A DNA stretch of 64,000 nt, taken from the NCBI RefSeq assembly GCF_031583065.1, contig NZ_CP134053.1:4526001-4590000 (forward strand), given 5' to 3'. The DNA is from Streptomyces sp. CGMCC 4.7035 (GTDB lineage: Bacteria; Actinomycetota; Actinomycetes; Streptomycetales; Streptomycetaceae). The translations under genes were made by a program, and so were the position numbers. Each line of letters starts with the position of its first letter. Position 1 is the first letter of the stretch. Positions 30,823 through 40,684 of this stretch are shown here, piece by piece. Below the pieces are notes generated by a model that was not told the origin of the DNA, made no database searches, and saw nothing but the letters and a program-made list of their open reading frames with translations.

Positions 30823-31143
30823 CTAGCTCTCCAACACGTAGGGGACGGGTGGGCGATCCGGTGTTCGAGCAGAGGCTACTGATCGTCCGCCAACCGAGCG
30901 AGCAAAAACGGAAATTGACCGTCCGTTCCCAGTCACTGTCCGTGGACCGTGTGCCCGACGTCACTGCCCCGCGCCCCTACGGAGGCATGCCAAAGCGGTC
31001 CACCCCCTCCGTGCGGTGGGGAGGGGGTGGACCTGGTCGTGCGCGCCTGTGTCCCGTTCGTCCGGCACTCTTCCTGCGGTGTTCACTCCCTTCCGCGTTC
31101 CGTGGCTGACTGGACGAGGCGATCGACCTTGGGGAGGCGATCC
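30823..31143. other. Intergenic region, 321 bp, with terminator
   Basis: Upstream region of the methyltransferase-rmdA operon and downstream region of the lipoprotein gene, both leftward. TAGCCT at about 30877 (read leftward) may be the operon's -10. A strong hairpin at 30997-31033 is listed separately. No gene is seen. Confidence 0.5.
30997..31033 (-). terminator. Strong GC hairpin downstream of lipoprotein gene
   Basis: Perfect 14-base arms GGTCCACCCCCTCC (30997-31010) and GGAGGGGGTGGACC (31020-31033) around a 9-base loop. It lies 110 bases past the lipoprotein stop, so it should end that transcript before the methyltransferase operon. Confidence 0.7.
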
Positions 31144-32100
31144 CTACTTCGACACGCCGACCGGCTTTCCGTCGGGCGAGACGGCGTACCACGTACCGCC
31201 CACGCCCTGGCCGTTGGTGTCTCCGGGGGCCGTGTCACCGGAGAAGGTGTAGATGGGCCAGCAGTTGATCGTCTGCTGCTTGCCGCCGTCCGGGCGGGTG
31301 AAGCTCATGAAGCCCTTCTTCACGATGCCCTTCGTGTTGTTGATGTCGACCGGCTCGACGGCGGGCCACTTCTCCAGGCAGGCGCCCACGCAGTTCGACA
31401 CCGGCTTCGGCCACGCCTTGTCCTTCAGGAAGCGGTAGACCGTCATGCCGTTCTTGTCGACGATGATCTGGCCGAGCTTGGGGTCGTTACGGACGGACAG
31501 GCCGGGCAGGGAGGCGGAGGAACCGGCCTTCTTACCGGTGGGCGCGGTCGCGAACCAGGTGCCCTTCACGCCCTGACCGTTGGCGTCGCCGGCCTTGGTG
31601 TCCTTGACGTAGCGGTACATCGGCCAGCCGGCGATGGTCAGCTGCTTGGTGCCGTCGGCACGGGTGACCTCGCCGAGCAGGGACTGGTCGATACCGGAGG
31701 CGACTGTGGCACCGTCGGCGGGAACCGGCGGCCACGTCTTGGCGCAGTCACCGTCGCAGGAGGACTTCGGCGGTTCGGCCGTGTCCATGTCGAAGCGGTA
31801 GAGGGTGAAGCCGGCGCTGTCGGTGACGATCTTGCCGAGCTTCGCGTTGTCGGCCACGGCCAGCTCACCCGCGGACTGGCCACCCGCGTCGGCCGAGGCG
31901 CTCGGCGCGGTGTTGGAGTCGGCACCGTAGCCGTTTCCGGGGGCTGCGGTGCTGGAAATCAAACCGCCCGCAGCAGCGGTGGCCCCCACGTTCTGGCTGC
32001 CCGTCGACTGGGTGCCGCTCTCCTGACCGCACGCCGTCGTGAGCGCCAGCACGGCCGTAGCTGTCGCCACGAGGGAGGCGCTCCGCCAGGATGTCTTCAT
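31144..32100 (-). CDS. Lipoprotein with duplicated COG4315-type secreted repeat
   Basis: 318 residues. Signal peptide with lipobox LALTTAC (Cys about 24), then a low-complexity linker to about residue 80. Two copies of a roughly 110-residue domain follow. Each has LGKIVTDSAGFTLYRFDMD-type beta strands, two cysteines (SCDGDCAKTWPPV and NCVGACLEKWPAV), QLTIAGWPMYRY-like strands, and a final GQGVKGTWFA / GQGVGGTWYA. This is the 'secreted repeat of unknown function' family. The paired cysteines suggest disulfides or redox/metal chemistry, which I cannot decide. ATG 32100. Confidence 0.85.
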   Translation of the reverse strand: MKTSWRSASLVATATAVLALTTACGQESGTQSTGSQNVGATAAAGGLISSTAAPGNGYGADSNTAPSASADAGGQSAGELAVADNAKLGKIVTDSAGFTLYRFDMDTAEPPKSSCDGDCAKTWPPVPADGATVASGIDQSLLGEVTRADGTKQLTIAGWPMYRYVKDTKAGDANGQGVKGTWFATAPTGKKAGSSASLPGLSVRNDPKLGQIIVDKNGMTVYRFLKDKAWPKPVSNCVGACLEKWPAVEPVDINNTKGIVKKGFMSFTRPDGGKQQTINCWPIYTFSGDTAPGDTNGQGVGGTWYAVSPDGKPVGVSK

Positions 32101-32364
32101 TCCAACTCCCGCTGTCCGCTTGGGTGTTGCAGCGTCCTCTGAGCGCCGCGTGTGATCCTAGGTACGGACGCGAGCGCCCGATGTGTTCAACCGGGCCGCA
32201 AATTTCTTTCGGGATTCTGTGATGCGTCCCGGCCATCCGCCCTGTCGCGCCTCCTCCCCCCTCGTACAGATGGGCCCAACTCGTGGCGGTCCGGGTGCTG
32301 TCGGTCAAACCACCCGAAGGCGGATCTCCCTCCTTCGAGGCAATTCACCACGGCTACGGCGTGC

Positions 32365-32967
32365 ATGGCCACGGACAGGATCATGATCTCGGTCGTGCAT
32401 CGACCCGAACGGACCCGATCCGCCCTCGCCCCAAGGGTGTTGGCCCTGGTGACGCTGGTCTGGATCCTCGTGGGCGGCCCCGCGGGCTCGGCGTCGGCCG
32501 ACGCGTGCGCGTCCGCGTCGACCGGCCCCGACGGCACGGAGGCGGTGGCGGTCGCGGGTGGCGGCCACTGGCCCACCCCACCACCGTGCTTCACGCCCAC
32601 CCCCACACCCACGCCGACCCGCACGCCCACCCCGAGCCCAACACCCACGGCCAAGCCATCGCCGAAGCCCCCGCCGCCCCCGAAGCCGAGGCCCACACCG
32701 AAACCCGTGGCGCCGCCTCCGCCACCGCCCCTCGCGGCCCCGCGCCCCCGGCCGGCACCGACACCGGATCCCACGCCCACCCCGACGCCGACCCCGACGC
32801 CCTCGCACCGGCCGAGACCGCACCCCGCAGCCACCCGGGTGCACTTTCCGCCGTACCACGCGGTGTCCCGACCGCGGCCGCCGCACGACGGCCCGTCGCC
32901 CCTCATGTTCACCCTGCTCATCGCCGCGCCCGCGGTGATCGCCGTCGCCGCTCTGCGTCCGCGCTGA
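32365..32967 (+). CDS. Proline-rich, PT-repeat surface protein
   Basis: About 200 residues from ATG 32365; a start at ATG 32383 is equally possible. It has a signal segment (VLALVTLVWILVGGPAGSASA), a short Gly/Ala region, a long PT/PTP/PKP repeat tract (residues about 70-155), then an Arg/Pro/His segment and a C-terminal membrane helix (LMFTLLIAAPAVIAVAA) ending LRPR. The tract is typical of wall-spanning stalks. It precedes the DUF4239 gene by 16 bases. There is no LPXTG motif, but a class F sortase is encoded nearby. The repetitive DNA makes the frame less certain; period-3 GC usage supports it. Confidence 0.6.
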   Translation: MATDRIMISVVHRPERTRSALAPRVLALVTLVWILVGGPAGSASADACASASTGPDGTEAVAVAGGGHWPTPPPCFTPTPTPTPTRTPTPSPTPTAKPSPKPPPPPKPRPTPKPVAPPPPPPLAAPRPRPAPTPDPTPTPTPTPTPSHRPRPHPAATRVHFPPYHAVSRPRPPHDGPSPLMFTLLIAAPAVIAVAALRPR

Positions 32968-32983
32968 TCTCTGGAGGAACCTC

Positions 32984-33748
32984 TTGTCGGAATGGCTTGT
33001 TCTCACCCTCGCGATGGCGGCCGCCTGTGCCGTCGTGGTCCTGGTGACGCTCGTACGGCACCGCACGGCCGCCGAGGACGACGATCCGTCCGAGACCCCG
33101 GACGTGATCGAGTACATGACGATGTGGATCGGCGTGGTGTACGCCATCGTCCTGGGCCTGGCCATCGCGGGGGTCTGGGAGGCCCGCAACGCCGCCGAGG
33201 ACCATGTCCAGGCCGAGGCGCAGGCGTTGCACGAGATCTCGGAGCGGGTCCGGGTCTATCCGCCCGACGTCCGCGACCGCATCCGCGCCGACGTCAATAC
33301 GTATGCCGGTCACGTGGTCGGCGCCGAGTGGAAGGCGATGTCGGACCACGGCAAGGTGACCGTCCGCGGCGCCGAACTGTTCCAGCGGATCCGTCAGGAC
33401 GTCACCGACTTCGAGCCGAGGACGGACTTCCAGGCCCAGGCGTACCAGCCGCTCCTCGACCAGGTGACCGCGGCCGACACGGCGCGGGCCGCCCGTGTCG
33501 ACTCGATGGGCTCGACCATGCCGGGGGTGGTGTGGTTCGGGCTGGTCTCGGGCGCCGTGGTCACCATCGGGATGGTGTTCGCGCTGCAGATCCGGCGTAC
33601 GGCCCGCGAACTGATCCTCGCCGGGCTCTTCTCCGCGCTGATCGCCTTCCTGCTGTTCCTCATCTGGGACTTCGACGCGCCCTACAGCCGGGGCATCGCG
33701 GCCTCCTCGGAGCCGTTCCTGGCCCTGTTCCCGCACTTGCGCGGGTGA
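32984..33748 (+). CDS. DUF4239 (bestrophin-like) membrane protein
   Basis: 254 residues from TTG 32984, with TGGAGGAACCTC before it. Four membrane helices: one at the N-terminus, one near YMTMWIGVVYAIVLGLAIAGVW, and two close together near the C-terminus. The long central region (EARNAAEDHVQAEAQALHEI) is helical and extracytoplasmic or cytosolic. This is the DUF4239 pattern. Its role is unknown; a distant link to bestrophin channels has been suggested for the family. Same strand as and close to the Pro-rich protein. Confidence 0.8.
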   Translation: MSEWLVLTLAMAAACAVVVLVTLVRHRTAAEDDDPSETPDVIEYMTMWIGVVYAIVLGLAIAGVWEARNAAEDHVQAEAQALHEISERVRVYPPDVRDRIRADVNTYAGHVVGAEWKAMSDHGKVTVRGAELFQRIRQDVTDFEPRTDFQAQAYQPLLDQVTAADTARAARVDSMGSTMPGVVWFGLVSGAVVTIGMVFALQIRRTARELILAGLFSALIAFLLFLIWDFDAPYSRGIAASSEPFLALFPHLRG

Positions 33749-33952
33749 GGGGCTCCCCCACCGTCGGTCCGCCCGGCAGAGGGCGGGCGCCGCACGCGCC
33801 CGTCCCCTGTGCGGCGCACGCGTGTGCCCCATTCGCATCACTGAGATCGCGCCCACGCTGCGGGTTTCCTAGCGTTTCGGTCATCGAGGTGCATTTCTGG
33901 CGCAGGCGGAAAAGGTCCGCAGCGAGGCTCCTCGGGGACCTGGAGGCTCACC

Positions 33953-34699
33953 GTGCGAGCGCTACGAATCGCTTCGATCGCATTGCTGGGCGTCACCGCC
34001 CTGGGCTGCAACGCACCGGGATCCCTCGTCGCGGGCGGGGGCGAGTTCACGTCGTTCGGCTACGACCTGCAACCGACGACAATCGAACCGGGAGGGCGGA
34101 TAACACCGTCCGTGCGAGGCTGCAACGACAACGTCCGGGTCTCCTCGGGCGCCTTCGAGACGATCACCATTCCCAGGGGCCGGAACACGGGCTCTGCCCT
34201 GGTGGCCTCGGACGCCAGACCCGGGTCCCGGTACGACGTGACGTTCCACTGCGGCCACGAGAGCCACCACGCGAACATCACCATCGCGGGCGCGCGCGGC
34301 AACGCCCGCGACGACAACTGGGGCGGCGGCGGTGGCGGTGGCCTTGGGGGTGGCGGTGGCCTTGGCGGTGGCGGTGGCCTTGGGGGTGGCGGTGGCTTTG
34401 GCGGTGGCGGTGGCCTTGGGGGTGGCGGTGGCCTTGGCGGTGGCGGTGGCGGTGGCCTTGGCGGTGGCGGTGGCGGTGGCCTTGGCGGTGGCGGTGGCTT
34501 TGGCGGTGGCGGTGGCCTTGGGGGTGGGCGCGACGGCGACCGGCCCGGCTACGAGGGGCACGGCGTGCGGGCCGGTGTCGGCGGCAGCATCGGCGATTTC
34601 GATGTGAAGAAGACCGGGCTCGGAGCGGCCCTCGTGGTGGGTGCGGTCGGTACGGCCTGGCACCTCTCACGCCGCCGCACCGCCACCGACAAGTCCTGA
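33953..34699 (+). CDS. Glycine-rich repeat surface protein
   Basis: 248 residues from GTG 33953 (TGGAGGCTCACC before it). Signal peptide RALRIASIALLGVTALGCNA (the final LGC could be a lipobox), then a beta-type domain of about 95 residues (LQPTTIEPGGRITPSVRGCND, TFHCGHES). A tract of about 70 residues built from Gly with Leu or Phe every 6-8 residues follows, and a C-terminal membrane helix (GLGAALVVGAVGTAWHL) with a basic tail. The globular part resembles the gene convergent to it (34805-35305). Likely envelope-anchored; function unknown. Confidence 0.72.
   Translation: MRALRIASIALLGVTALGCNAPGSLVAGGGEFTSFGYDLQPTTIEPGGRITPSVRGCNDNVRVSSGAFETITIPRGRNTGSALVASDARPGSRYDVTFHCGHESHHANITIAGARGNARDDNWGGGGGGGLGGGGGLGGGGGLGGGGGFGGGGGLGGGGGLGGGGGGGLGGGGGGGLGGGGGFGGGGGLGGGRDGDRPGYEGHGVRAGVGGSIGDFDVKKTGLGAALVVGAVGTAWHLSRRRTATDKS
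34321..34528 (+). repeat. Minisatellite coding the Gly-rich tract
   Basis: About 208 bases made of variants of an 18-base unit, GGTGGCGGTGGCCTTGGG, in phase with the reading frame (GGGGLG/GGGGFG). Copy-number change here would lengthen or shorten the protein without breaking the frame. Confidence 0.85.
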
Positions 34700-34804
34700 C
34701 CCACACCACATACTCCTTCGCCCCGGCTGTCGTCCGGGTCCGGGGCGAAGGACAACCACGTCCGAGCTCTCAACGACCTGCTGGAGGTCTCGACTGCGCG
34801 TGCG

Positions 34805-35305
34805 TCAGGTCTCGTCCTCCGACCGGCGGCGCAGCCAGAACACTCCACCGCAGATGACGGCCGCCGCCACGAGACCGCCGCCGATCGCCATGTCGGCCGG
34901 GGTCGCACCCGTGGAGCCGCCCGCGTCAGCACCGCCACGGACACCGTCGACGACGGTGAGGACGGCGGGCCGTGCCAGGGTCCGGCTCTCCCGGGGGATG
35001 CCGCAGCGGACCGTGGTGTCGTACGAGCCCGGCCATGCCCCGCGGTCGATGGCGACGGTGGCGCTCGCAAAGTGGTCGACGACGGGACGCAGCCGCGCGG
35101 TCCGGAAGACCGGCGAGGAGGCCGTGCCGCCCTCCGCCCGGCACCTCGTCCGGTTCACCGTGTGGGTCATCTGCCCGCCGCGCGTGATGACTCCGGGTCC
35201 GGCGACGATGTCGCTCCGTTCGTCGCGGGCCCTGGCCGTGGGCGTGGCGAACCCGATGACGGCGGCCGCTACGGCTACGGCCGCCAGGGCACGAGTAGTA
35301 CGCAT
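34805..35305 (-). CDS. Secreted, membrane-anchored protein related to the Gly-rich gene
   Basis: 166 residues, ATG 35305 with GGAGGCTCAT before it. Signal peptide MRTTRALAAVAVAAAVIGFA ending TPTARA, then a beta-rich domain of about 100 residues with two to three cysteines (VNRTRCRAEG, VRCGIPRES), and a C-terminal membrane helix (MAIGGGLVAAAVICGGVFWL) followed by RRR. The VITRGGQMT and GSYDTTVRCG pieces mirror IEPGGRIT and RYDVTFHCG in the convergent Gly-rich protein, so the two appear to be diverged copies of one domain. Function unknown. Confidence 0.75.
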   Translation of the reverse strand: MRTTRALAAVAVAAAVIGFATPTARARDERSDIVAGPGVITRGGQMTHTVNRTRCRAEGGTASSPVFRTARLRPVVDHFASATVAIDRGAWPGSYDTTVRCGIPRESRTLARPAVLTVVDGVRGGADAGGSTGATPADMAIGGGLVAAAVICGGVFWLRRRSEDET

Positions 35306-35638
35306 ATGAGCCTCCGCGGGAGCGCCCCGGGACCCGTCCCCGGTCGATCGGCGAGAAAGCGCCTCCCAGACGAACCCTCGGACGCGATGCGCGAAGCCGC
35401 ATGTCGAGCATGGTCCGTCCTGGTGAGAGGACGCGCCCGGCAGCTTCTGTGCGACGGGGTGTTGCCGCAGGTCATGGACCGATCGGAGAATCCCCGGCCG
35501 GCGCAACTCGGACGGCGCACGACGGATCCGTGCCACCACCCGTTTCGCTCACGCCCGGTCGCTCGCGGACGGCGTCGTGCATAGCGTTCTGTCATGCGCG
35601 ACGGACGCGGGGACGGCCGCGTCGAGAGGGGATGACGA
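35306..35638. other. Divergent intergenic region, 333 bp
   Basis: Between the leftward anchored protein and the rightward sortase. TAGCGT at 35582, about 50 bases before the sortase start, is a plausible -10. No gene or repeat is recognised. Confidence 0.45.
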
Positions 35639-36304
35639 ATGTCTGCGTCCGGGTCTGCCGAAGGGGAGGAGCGGCAGAAGAAGCGCGCCCCGTGGGGCGT
35701 GATCGCGCTTGTTCTGCTGACGGGCATCTCCCTTGTTCGGAACGGCTCCGGAGAGTTCACCGCGGGCCCGCCGCAGCCCGCGTCGGCGGCGGCCCCGGGC
35801 ACCGGTGGCATCCCGAGCCCCGCCTTCACCAAGACGCCCGACGCCCTGCCGTACTCCCCGGTCGAGCGTGTCCGCATCCCGGGGCTCCAGATCGACGCCC
35901 CCGTCGTGCCGGTCGGCCTGGACCTCTCCGGCTGGGTGGACGCGCCGCCGCCCCAGAACCCCAATCTCGCGGGCTGGTTCACGGGTGCGGTCTCACCCGG
36001 CGAGAAGGGCACGGCCGTGATCGTGGGCCACGTCGACAACGAGCAGGGGCCCGCCGTCTTCTACGGGCTCGGCGCGCTGCGGAAGGGAAACCGCGTCGAG
36101 GTCCGGCGTCAGGACGGGAAGACCGCGGTGTTCGAGGTCTACGGCAACGAGGTCTTCAACAAGACCCAGTTCCCCGGCGACCGTGTCTACGGGAACAAGG
36201 GCACGCCGGAACTGCGCGTGATCACCTGCGGGGGAGGCTTCTCCGAGGAGAACGGCTACACCGGGAACGTGGTGGTCTTCGCCCATCTGGTGGAGGTGCG
36301 CTGA
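35639..36304 (+). CDS. Class F sortase
   Basis: 221 residues, ATG 35639 with GAGAGGGGATGACGA before it. N-terminal cytosolic stub, one membrane helix (VIALVLLTGISLV), a Pro/Ala linker, then the sortase barrel. Catalytic His is in VIVGHVDN, catalytic Cys in LRVITCGGGF, and the Arg is probably in a late strand. This C-x-x-G-G setting is that of actinobacterial class F enzymes. Sortases join surface proteins to peptidoglycan; the Pro-rich, Gly-rich and related anchored proteins upstream are candidate clients but lack a plain LPXTG. Confidence 0.92.
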   Translation: MSASGSAEGEERQKKRAPWGVIALVLLTGISLVRNGSGEFTAGPPQPASAAAPGTGGIPSPAFTKTPDALPYSPVERVRIPGLQIDAPVVPVGLDLSGWVDAPPPQNPNLAGWFTGAVSPGEKGTAVIVGHVDNEQGPAVFYGLGALRKGNRVEVRRQDGKTAVFEVYGNEVFNKTQFPGDRVYGNKGTPELRVITCGGGFSEENGYTGNVVVFAHLVEVR

Positions 36305-36330
36305 GCGCTGCCCCGCGGGGCAGCGCTCAG
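36301..36330. terminator. Perfect 30-base palindrome shared by convergent genes
   Basis: Arms of 15 bases (CTGAGCGCTGCCCCG and its complement) with no loop bases. Both stop codons are inside it: the sortase TGA at 36302-36304 and the deacetylase stop at 36327-36329. A bidirectional terminator. Confidence 0.85.
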
Positions 36331-37172
36331 GTGAACTGCCGCCTGGGCACGGTGATGTGATACCCGGAATCCAGCAGATACGGCAGATAGTCGCGCAGCG
36401 CCCGCACGCTCTGCGAGCGGTTGCCGCCCGCGTCGTGGGAGAGCACGACCACGCCCGGAGCGGCGCCGTCCTCCACCCGGTGGACGATCTTGTGGGTGCC
36501 CGGGGTCCTCCAGTCGAGCGAGTCCAACGTCCAGGCGAGCGGCTCCATGCCCAGCTCGGCGCCGAACTGGAAGACGGCACGGTTCCAGGCCCCGTACGGC
36601 GCACGGAACCACAGCGGCGCCTCGCCGTACGCGTCCTCGATGACCTCGCAGGTGCGTTCCATCTCGGAGCGGATCCTCGACCGGGACAGCCGGGTGAGCA
36701 GCGGATGGGTCCAGGTGTGGTTGCCGACGATGTGGCCGTCGTCGGCCATCTCGCGCAGCAGGTCCTTGTTGTCGACGGCCATTTCCCCGCAGACGAAGAA
36801 CATCGCGCGCACGTCGTACTCGCGCAGGGTGCGCAGGATGCCGGGGGTGTAGTCGGGGTGGGGGCCGTCGTCGAAGGACAGCACCATGCTCCTGCCGCGT
36901 CCGGACATGCGCAGGATCGGCGCGTGGCGGACGAGGGTCCGCGCGGGCGTGCGCCACGCCGGTGCGTCTCCGGTCATGGGTTGCAGACGGAAGGCCGACG
37001 TCGTGAGCGAGGTCCGCGCCTGCGGGCCGGCGACCGCGGCGGTGCCGCGCACCGGCCGTGCGCCGTCGGCGGTGGTGAGCACTCCGGCCGTGCCCGCCGC
37101 CCCGGCCGCGCCCAGAACGGCGGCGCCGGCGAGCAACGCCCGGCGCCGGATGAGCGGCTGATCCTTTTTCAT
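36327..37172 (-). CDS. Polysaccharide deacetylase (NodB domain)
   Basis: 281 residues. The N-terminus has RRRALLAGAAVLGAAGAAGTAG, a twin-arginine-like signal, so it is probably exported. The NodB motifs are complete: SFDDGPHPDYTP (metal Asp), HTWTHP (two metal His), RAPYG, DSLDWRTPG and VVLSHDAGG. It removes N-acetyl groups from peptidoglycan or another N-acetylated polysaccharide. Start ATG 37172. It sits next to the sortase, in keeping with a cell-wall remodelling block. Confidence 0.93.
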   Translation of the reverse strand: MKKDQPLIRRRALLAGAAVLGAAGAAGTAGVLTTADGARPVRGTAAVAGPQARTSLTTSAFRLQPMTGDAPAWRTPARTLVRHAPILRMSGRGRSMVLSFDDGPHPDYTPGILRTLREYDVRAMFFVCGEMAVDNKDLLREMADDGHIVGNHTWTHPLLTRLSRSRIRSEMERTCEVIEDAYGEAPLWFRAPYGAWNRAVFQFGAELGMEPLAWTLDSLDWRTPGTHKIVHRVEDGAAPGVVVLSHDAGGNRSQSVRALRDYLPYLLDSGYHITVPRRQFT

Positions 37173-37276
37173 GATTCATGAGTCGCCCGTGCGGGCGGCG
37201 CCTCGTCCGCGCAACTCCGAAGCGGCCGGGGAAAATACCCGATGGGACGAGTGACGCCGCGGGTACGTGGTCGGCC

Positions 37277-40200
37277 TCAGCGGCGGCGTACCAGGGGGAA
37301 CGGAAGGGTCTCGCGGATCGTGAGGCCCGTGAGGAACATGATCAGACGATCCACGCCGATACCCAGGCCACCCGTGGGGGGCATCGCGTACTCCAGGGCG
37401 TCGAGGAAGTCCTCGTCGAGTTCCATCGCCTCGGGGTCTCCCTCGGCCGCCAGCAACGACTGTGCCGTGAGCCTGCGCCGCTGTTCCACGGGGTCGGTCA
37501 GCTCCGAGTAGGCGGTGCCGAGTTCGGTGCCGAAGGCGACCAGGTCCCAGCGCTCCGCGAGGCGCGGATCGGCGCGGTGCTGCCGGGTGAGCGGGGAGAC
37601 TTCGGTCGGGAAGTCCTTGTAGAACGTGGGCAGCTTCGTCCTCTGTTCGACCAGCCGCTCGTACATCTCCAGGACGATCTCGCCGCGGCCGTCGTCCGCC
37701 CTGTACGGCACGCCCGAACGGTCGCAGTGCCGGTGCAGCACGGTGAGGTCCGTGTCGGCGTCGACCTCCTCCCCCAGCGCCTGGGAGATCGCCCCGTACA
37801 CCGTCTTCACCGGCCACGGCCCGGAGATGTCGTACTCGGTGCCGTCCTTGCGCGCGACGGGCGCACCGAAAGCGGCCCGCGCGGCGTCCTGGACCAGTTC
37901 CCGGGTGAGGTCGAGCATGGTGTCGTAGTCGGCGAAGGCCTGGTACGCCTCCAGCATCGTGAACTCGGGGTTGTGCTTGTGGGAGACGCCCTCGTTGCGG
38001 AAGGTGCGCCCCATCTCGAAGACCTTCTCCAGGCCGCCGACACACAGCCGTTTCAGATACAGCTCGGGCGCGATGCGCAGGTACAGGTCCAGGTCGTAGG
38101 CGTTGATGTGCGTGGTGAAGGGCCGGGCGTTCGCGCCGCCGTGGATCTGCTGGAGCATCGGGGTCTCGACCTCCAGGAAGCCGCGGTCGAGCAGCCCCTG
38201 GCGCAGTGCCTGTACGGCGGCGGAGCGGGCCCGTACGATCTCGCGCGCCCGCGGGCCGACCACCAGGTCGAGATAGCGGCGGCGCACCTTGGCCTCGGGA
38301 TCGGTGAGACCCCGGCGCTTGTCGGGCAGGGGGCGCAGACACGCGCCCGTGAGCTGCCAGGACAGGACGAAGACGGTCGGCTCGCCCCTGTCGCTGGTGC
38401 CCTTCTCGCCCGCCGCGGTGATGTGGTCGCCGATGTCGACATCCTGGGTGAACCGTTCGAGGGCGGACCCGGAACGCGCGCGGGTGAGCGCGAGCTGGAG
38501 GTCGCCCGACCAGTCGCGCAGGACGACGAAGACGATGCCGCCGAAGTCCCGTACGAGCATCACGCGGCCGGCGACCGTCACCCGCTCCCCCGCGGAAGCG
38601 TCGCGGGCCCCGGCGAGGGTGTGCGTGGGCGGCGGGACGCCCACGGGGTAGGGGTCGACGCCGTCGGCGCGCAGACGGTCGAGCTTGCGGTGGCGGAGGC
38701 GGACCTGTTCGGGCAGAGCGGCGCTCACGTCGGCGGCCCGGGCTTCCGCCCCCTCCTCCGGGCCGAGTGCCGACAGCGGCGGCAGGGCCTCGGTGGTCGC
38801 GGGCCGCGGACCCCCCGCGCGGTGCCCCTTGCCCCACAGCGTGCGCAGCGAGGGCACGGGGACGAAGCCCTCGGCGATTCCGGACGCCAGTCCGATGCGG
38901 GCGAGGGAGGCGGCGTCGCCGTAGCAGATGAAGCGTGGGTACCACTCGGGGTGGTATTTGGCGTTGGAGCGGTACAGCGCCTCCAGTTGCCACCACCGGG
39001 ACAAGAACAGCAGCAGCCGGCGCCAGAGCCTGAGCACGGGGCCGGCACCGATGCGGGCGCCCTCCTCGAACACCGAACGGAAGACCGCGAAGTTCAGCGA
39101 GACACGTCGTACGCCGAGTTTGCCGGCCGCCGCGCACAGCTCGGCGACCATGAACTCCATGACGCCGTTGGGCGCGGTGCGATCACGCCGCATCAGGTCC
39201 AGCGAGATGCCGTCCGGGCCCCAGGGCACGAAGGACAGCAGTGCGAGGAGCCTGCCGTCCGCGCCGAGGGCCTCGACGAGCAGGCAGCAGCCGTCGGCGG
39301 GGTCGCCGAGCCGGTCCAGGGCCATGGAGAAGCCGCGCTCGGTCTCGGTGTCGCGCCAGGCGTCGGCCTTGTCGATGATCTCCTCCATCTCCTCGTCGGT
39401 GAGGGTGGAGTGGCGGCGGACTCGGCATCTCGCGCCGGTGCGTTCGACCCGGGCCACGGCCTGCCGGGTGACCCGCATGTCACGGCCGTGCAGGTCGAAG
39501 TCGGCGACGTGCAGGATCGCCTCGTCGCCGAGCTGGAGCGCGCCGAGCCCGGCGCGGGCGTACGCCCTGGCGCCGTCCTCGGATGCGCCCATGACGGCGG
39601 GGGCCCACGCATGGCGACGGGCCACGTCCAGCCAGGCCTGAATGGCGTGCGGCCAGGCCTCGCGGTCGCCCACGGGGTCACCGCTGGCCAGGCACACGCC
39701 GACCTCGACGCGGTAGGTGACGGCGGCCTTGCCGCTGGGTGAGAAGACGACGGCCTTGTCGCGGCGGGTGGCGAAGTAGCCGAGGGAGTCGTCCCCGCCG
39801 TACGCCTGGAGCAGGGCCCGGATGCGGCGCTCCTCGTCGCCGTGCAGCGCCGCCTCCATGCGCTGGGAGCGGAAGAGGGTGGCGGCGGCGTTCAGCAGGG
39901 CGAGGGCGCCGAAGAGGCCGAGGAGGAAGGCGACCCAGTGGGGTGGCCGCCCGGTGAAGGAGCGCCCGGAGACGAGTCCGCCGCAAACCCGGTTGGCGGC
40001 CCACAGCAGCCGTTGACCGTGCTGGAGCGTGCCCGGGAACAACTCCACCAGCCCCCAGCCGAGCAGGATCGCCACGGCGAGCCCGGCCAGCAGTACGGCG
40101 AGGGCGCGCCGGACGGCGCCGCGCCGGGAGGCGGCGTAGAACTCCTCGCGGGCCGCGATCAGCAGGACCAGTGCGAGTGCGACGAGCACGAGGGAGGGGA

Positions 40201-40561
40201 TGGACTCGGCGTACAGGCCCGCCGCGATACCGAGGGTGTCGGCGAGGACCACCAGTCCGAGGTAGACGACGACCAGCCACCAGGCGACCTTCTTGCGGGC
40301 GGCGGTCGCGCCGGCCAGAAGGAAGAGGAAGACGGCGTAGGCGAGGCTCTCGCTGACCGGTACGAGCAGCGCGTCGAGGAGATGGATCACCGGGCGCAAC
40401 GGGCGGCGCAGGGGGACGACGAACGCGAGCAGCGCGCACAGGAGGCCGAGGGCACCGAAGAAGGCGGCGAAGCCCTCGGGCACCTTGCCGAGGAGGCGCC
40501 GGGCCGGCCGGGCGGGCCCGGTGGCGTGCGGGGAACCGGTGGCCTGCACGGTGGCGCTCAT
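37277..40561 (-). CDS. lysX: Bifunctional lysylphosphatidylglycerol synthase / lysyl-tRNA synthetase
   Basis: 1094 residues. The N-terminal part has about seven membrane helices, then an MprF-type DUF2156 transferase domain (about 275-580; [77 protein letters not shown]). The C-terminal part is a class II LysRS: OB fold ([19 protein letters not shown]), motif 2 ([22 protein letters not shown]) and motif 3 ([15 protein letters not shown]). It charges tRNA-Lys and moves lysine to phosphatidylglycerol, giving resistance to cationic peptides. ATG 40561 has TAGAGT 7 bases before it (leaderless candidate). Confidence 0.95.
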   Translation of the reverse strand: MSATVQATGSPHATGPARPARRLLGKVPEGFAAFFGALGLLCALLAFVVPLRRPLRPVIHLLDALLVPVSESLAYAVFLFLLAGATAARKKVAWWLVVVYLGLVVLADTLGIAAGLYAESIPSLVLVALALVLLIAAREEFYAASRRGAVRRALAVLLAGLAVAILLGWGLVELFPGTLQHGQRLLWAANRVCGGLVSGRSFTGRPPHWVAFLLGLFGALALLNAAATLFRSQRMEAALHGDEERRIRALLQAYGGDDSLGYFATRRDKAVVFSPSGKAAVTYRVEVGVCLASGDPVGDREAWPHAIQAWLDVARRHAWAPAVMGASEDGARAYARAGLGALQLGDEAILHVADFDLHGRDMRVTRQAVARVERTGARCRVRRHSTLTDEEMEEIIDKADAWRDTETERGFSMALDRLGDPADGCCLLVEALGADGRLLALLSFVPWGPDGISLDLMRRDRTAPNGVMEFMVAELCAAAGKLGVRRVSLNFAVFRSVFEEGARIGAGPVLRLWRRLLLFLSRWWQLEALYRSNAKYHPEWYPRFICYGDAASLARIGLASGIAEGFVPVPSLRTLWGKGHRAGGPRPATTEALPPLSALGPEEGAEARAADVSAALPEQVRLRHRKLDRLRADGVDPYPVGVPPPTHTLAGARDASAGERVTVAGRVMLVRDFGGIVFVVLRDWSGDLQLALTRARSGSALERFTQDVDIGDHITAAGEKGTSDRGEPTVFVLSWQLTGACLRPLPDKRRGLTDPEAKVRRRYLDLVVGPRAREIVRARSAAVQALRQGLLDRGFLEVETPMLQQIHGGANARPFTTHINAYDLDLYLRIAPELYLKRLCVGGLEKVFEMGRTFRNEGVSHKHNPEFTMLEAYQAFADYDTMLDLTRELVQDAARAAFGAPVARKDGTEYDISGPWPVKTVYGAISQALGEEVDADTDLTVLHRHCDRSGVPYRADDGRGEIVLEMYERLVEQRTKLPTFYKDFPTEVSPLTRQHRADPRLAERWDLVAFGTELGTAYSELTDPVEQRRRLTAQSLLAAEGDPEAMELDEDFLDALEYAMPPTGGLGIGVDRLIMFLTGLTIRETLPFPLVRRR

Positions 40562-40684
40562 GGTGTCGACTCTAGGAACCGGGGGCACGGAGCGCCCGTT
40601 CAGAACCGCCGAGCGGTCGCCCCGCACGCATCCGCCGGGGCCCGCACGGCTTCCGGACCTGTGGATTCCGATAGCCTCGCAACC

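Noticed and set aside
37178..39742. 854-codon open frame opposite lysX
   Set aside because: Antisense shadow of a high-GC gene with Gln/Gly/Arg/Val-rich composition and no domain; lysX on the other strand has full family motifs.
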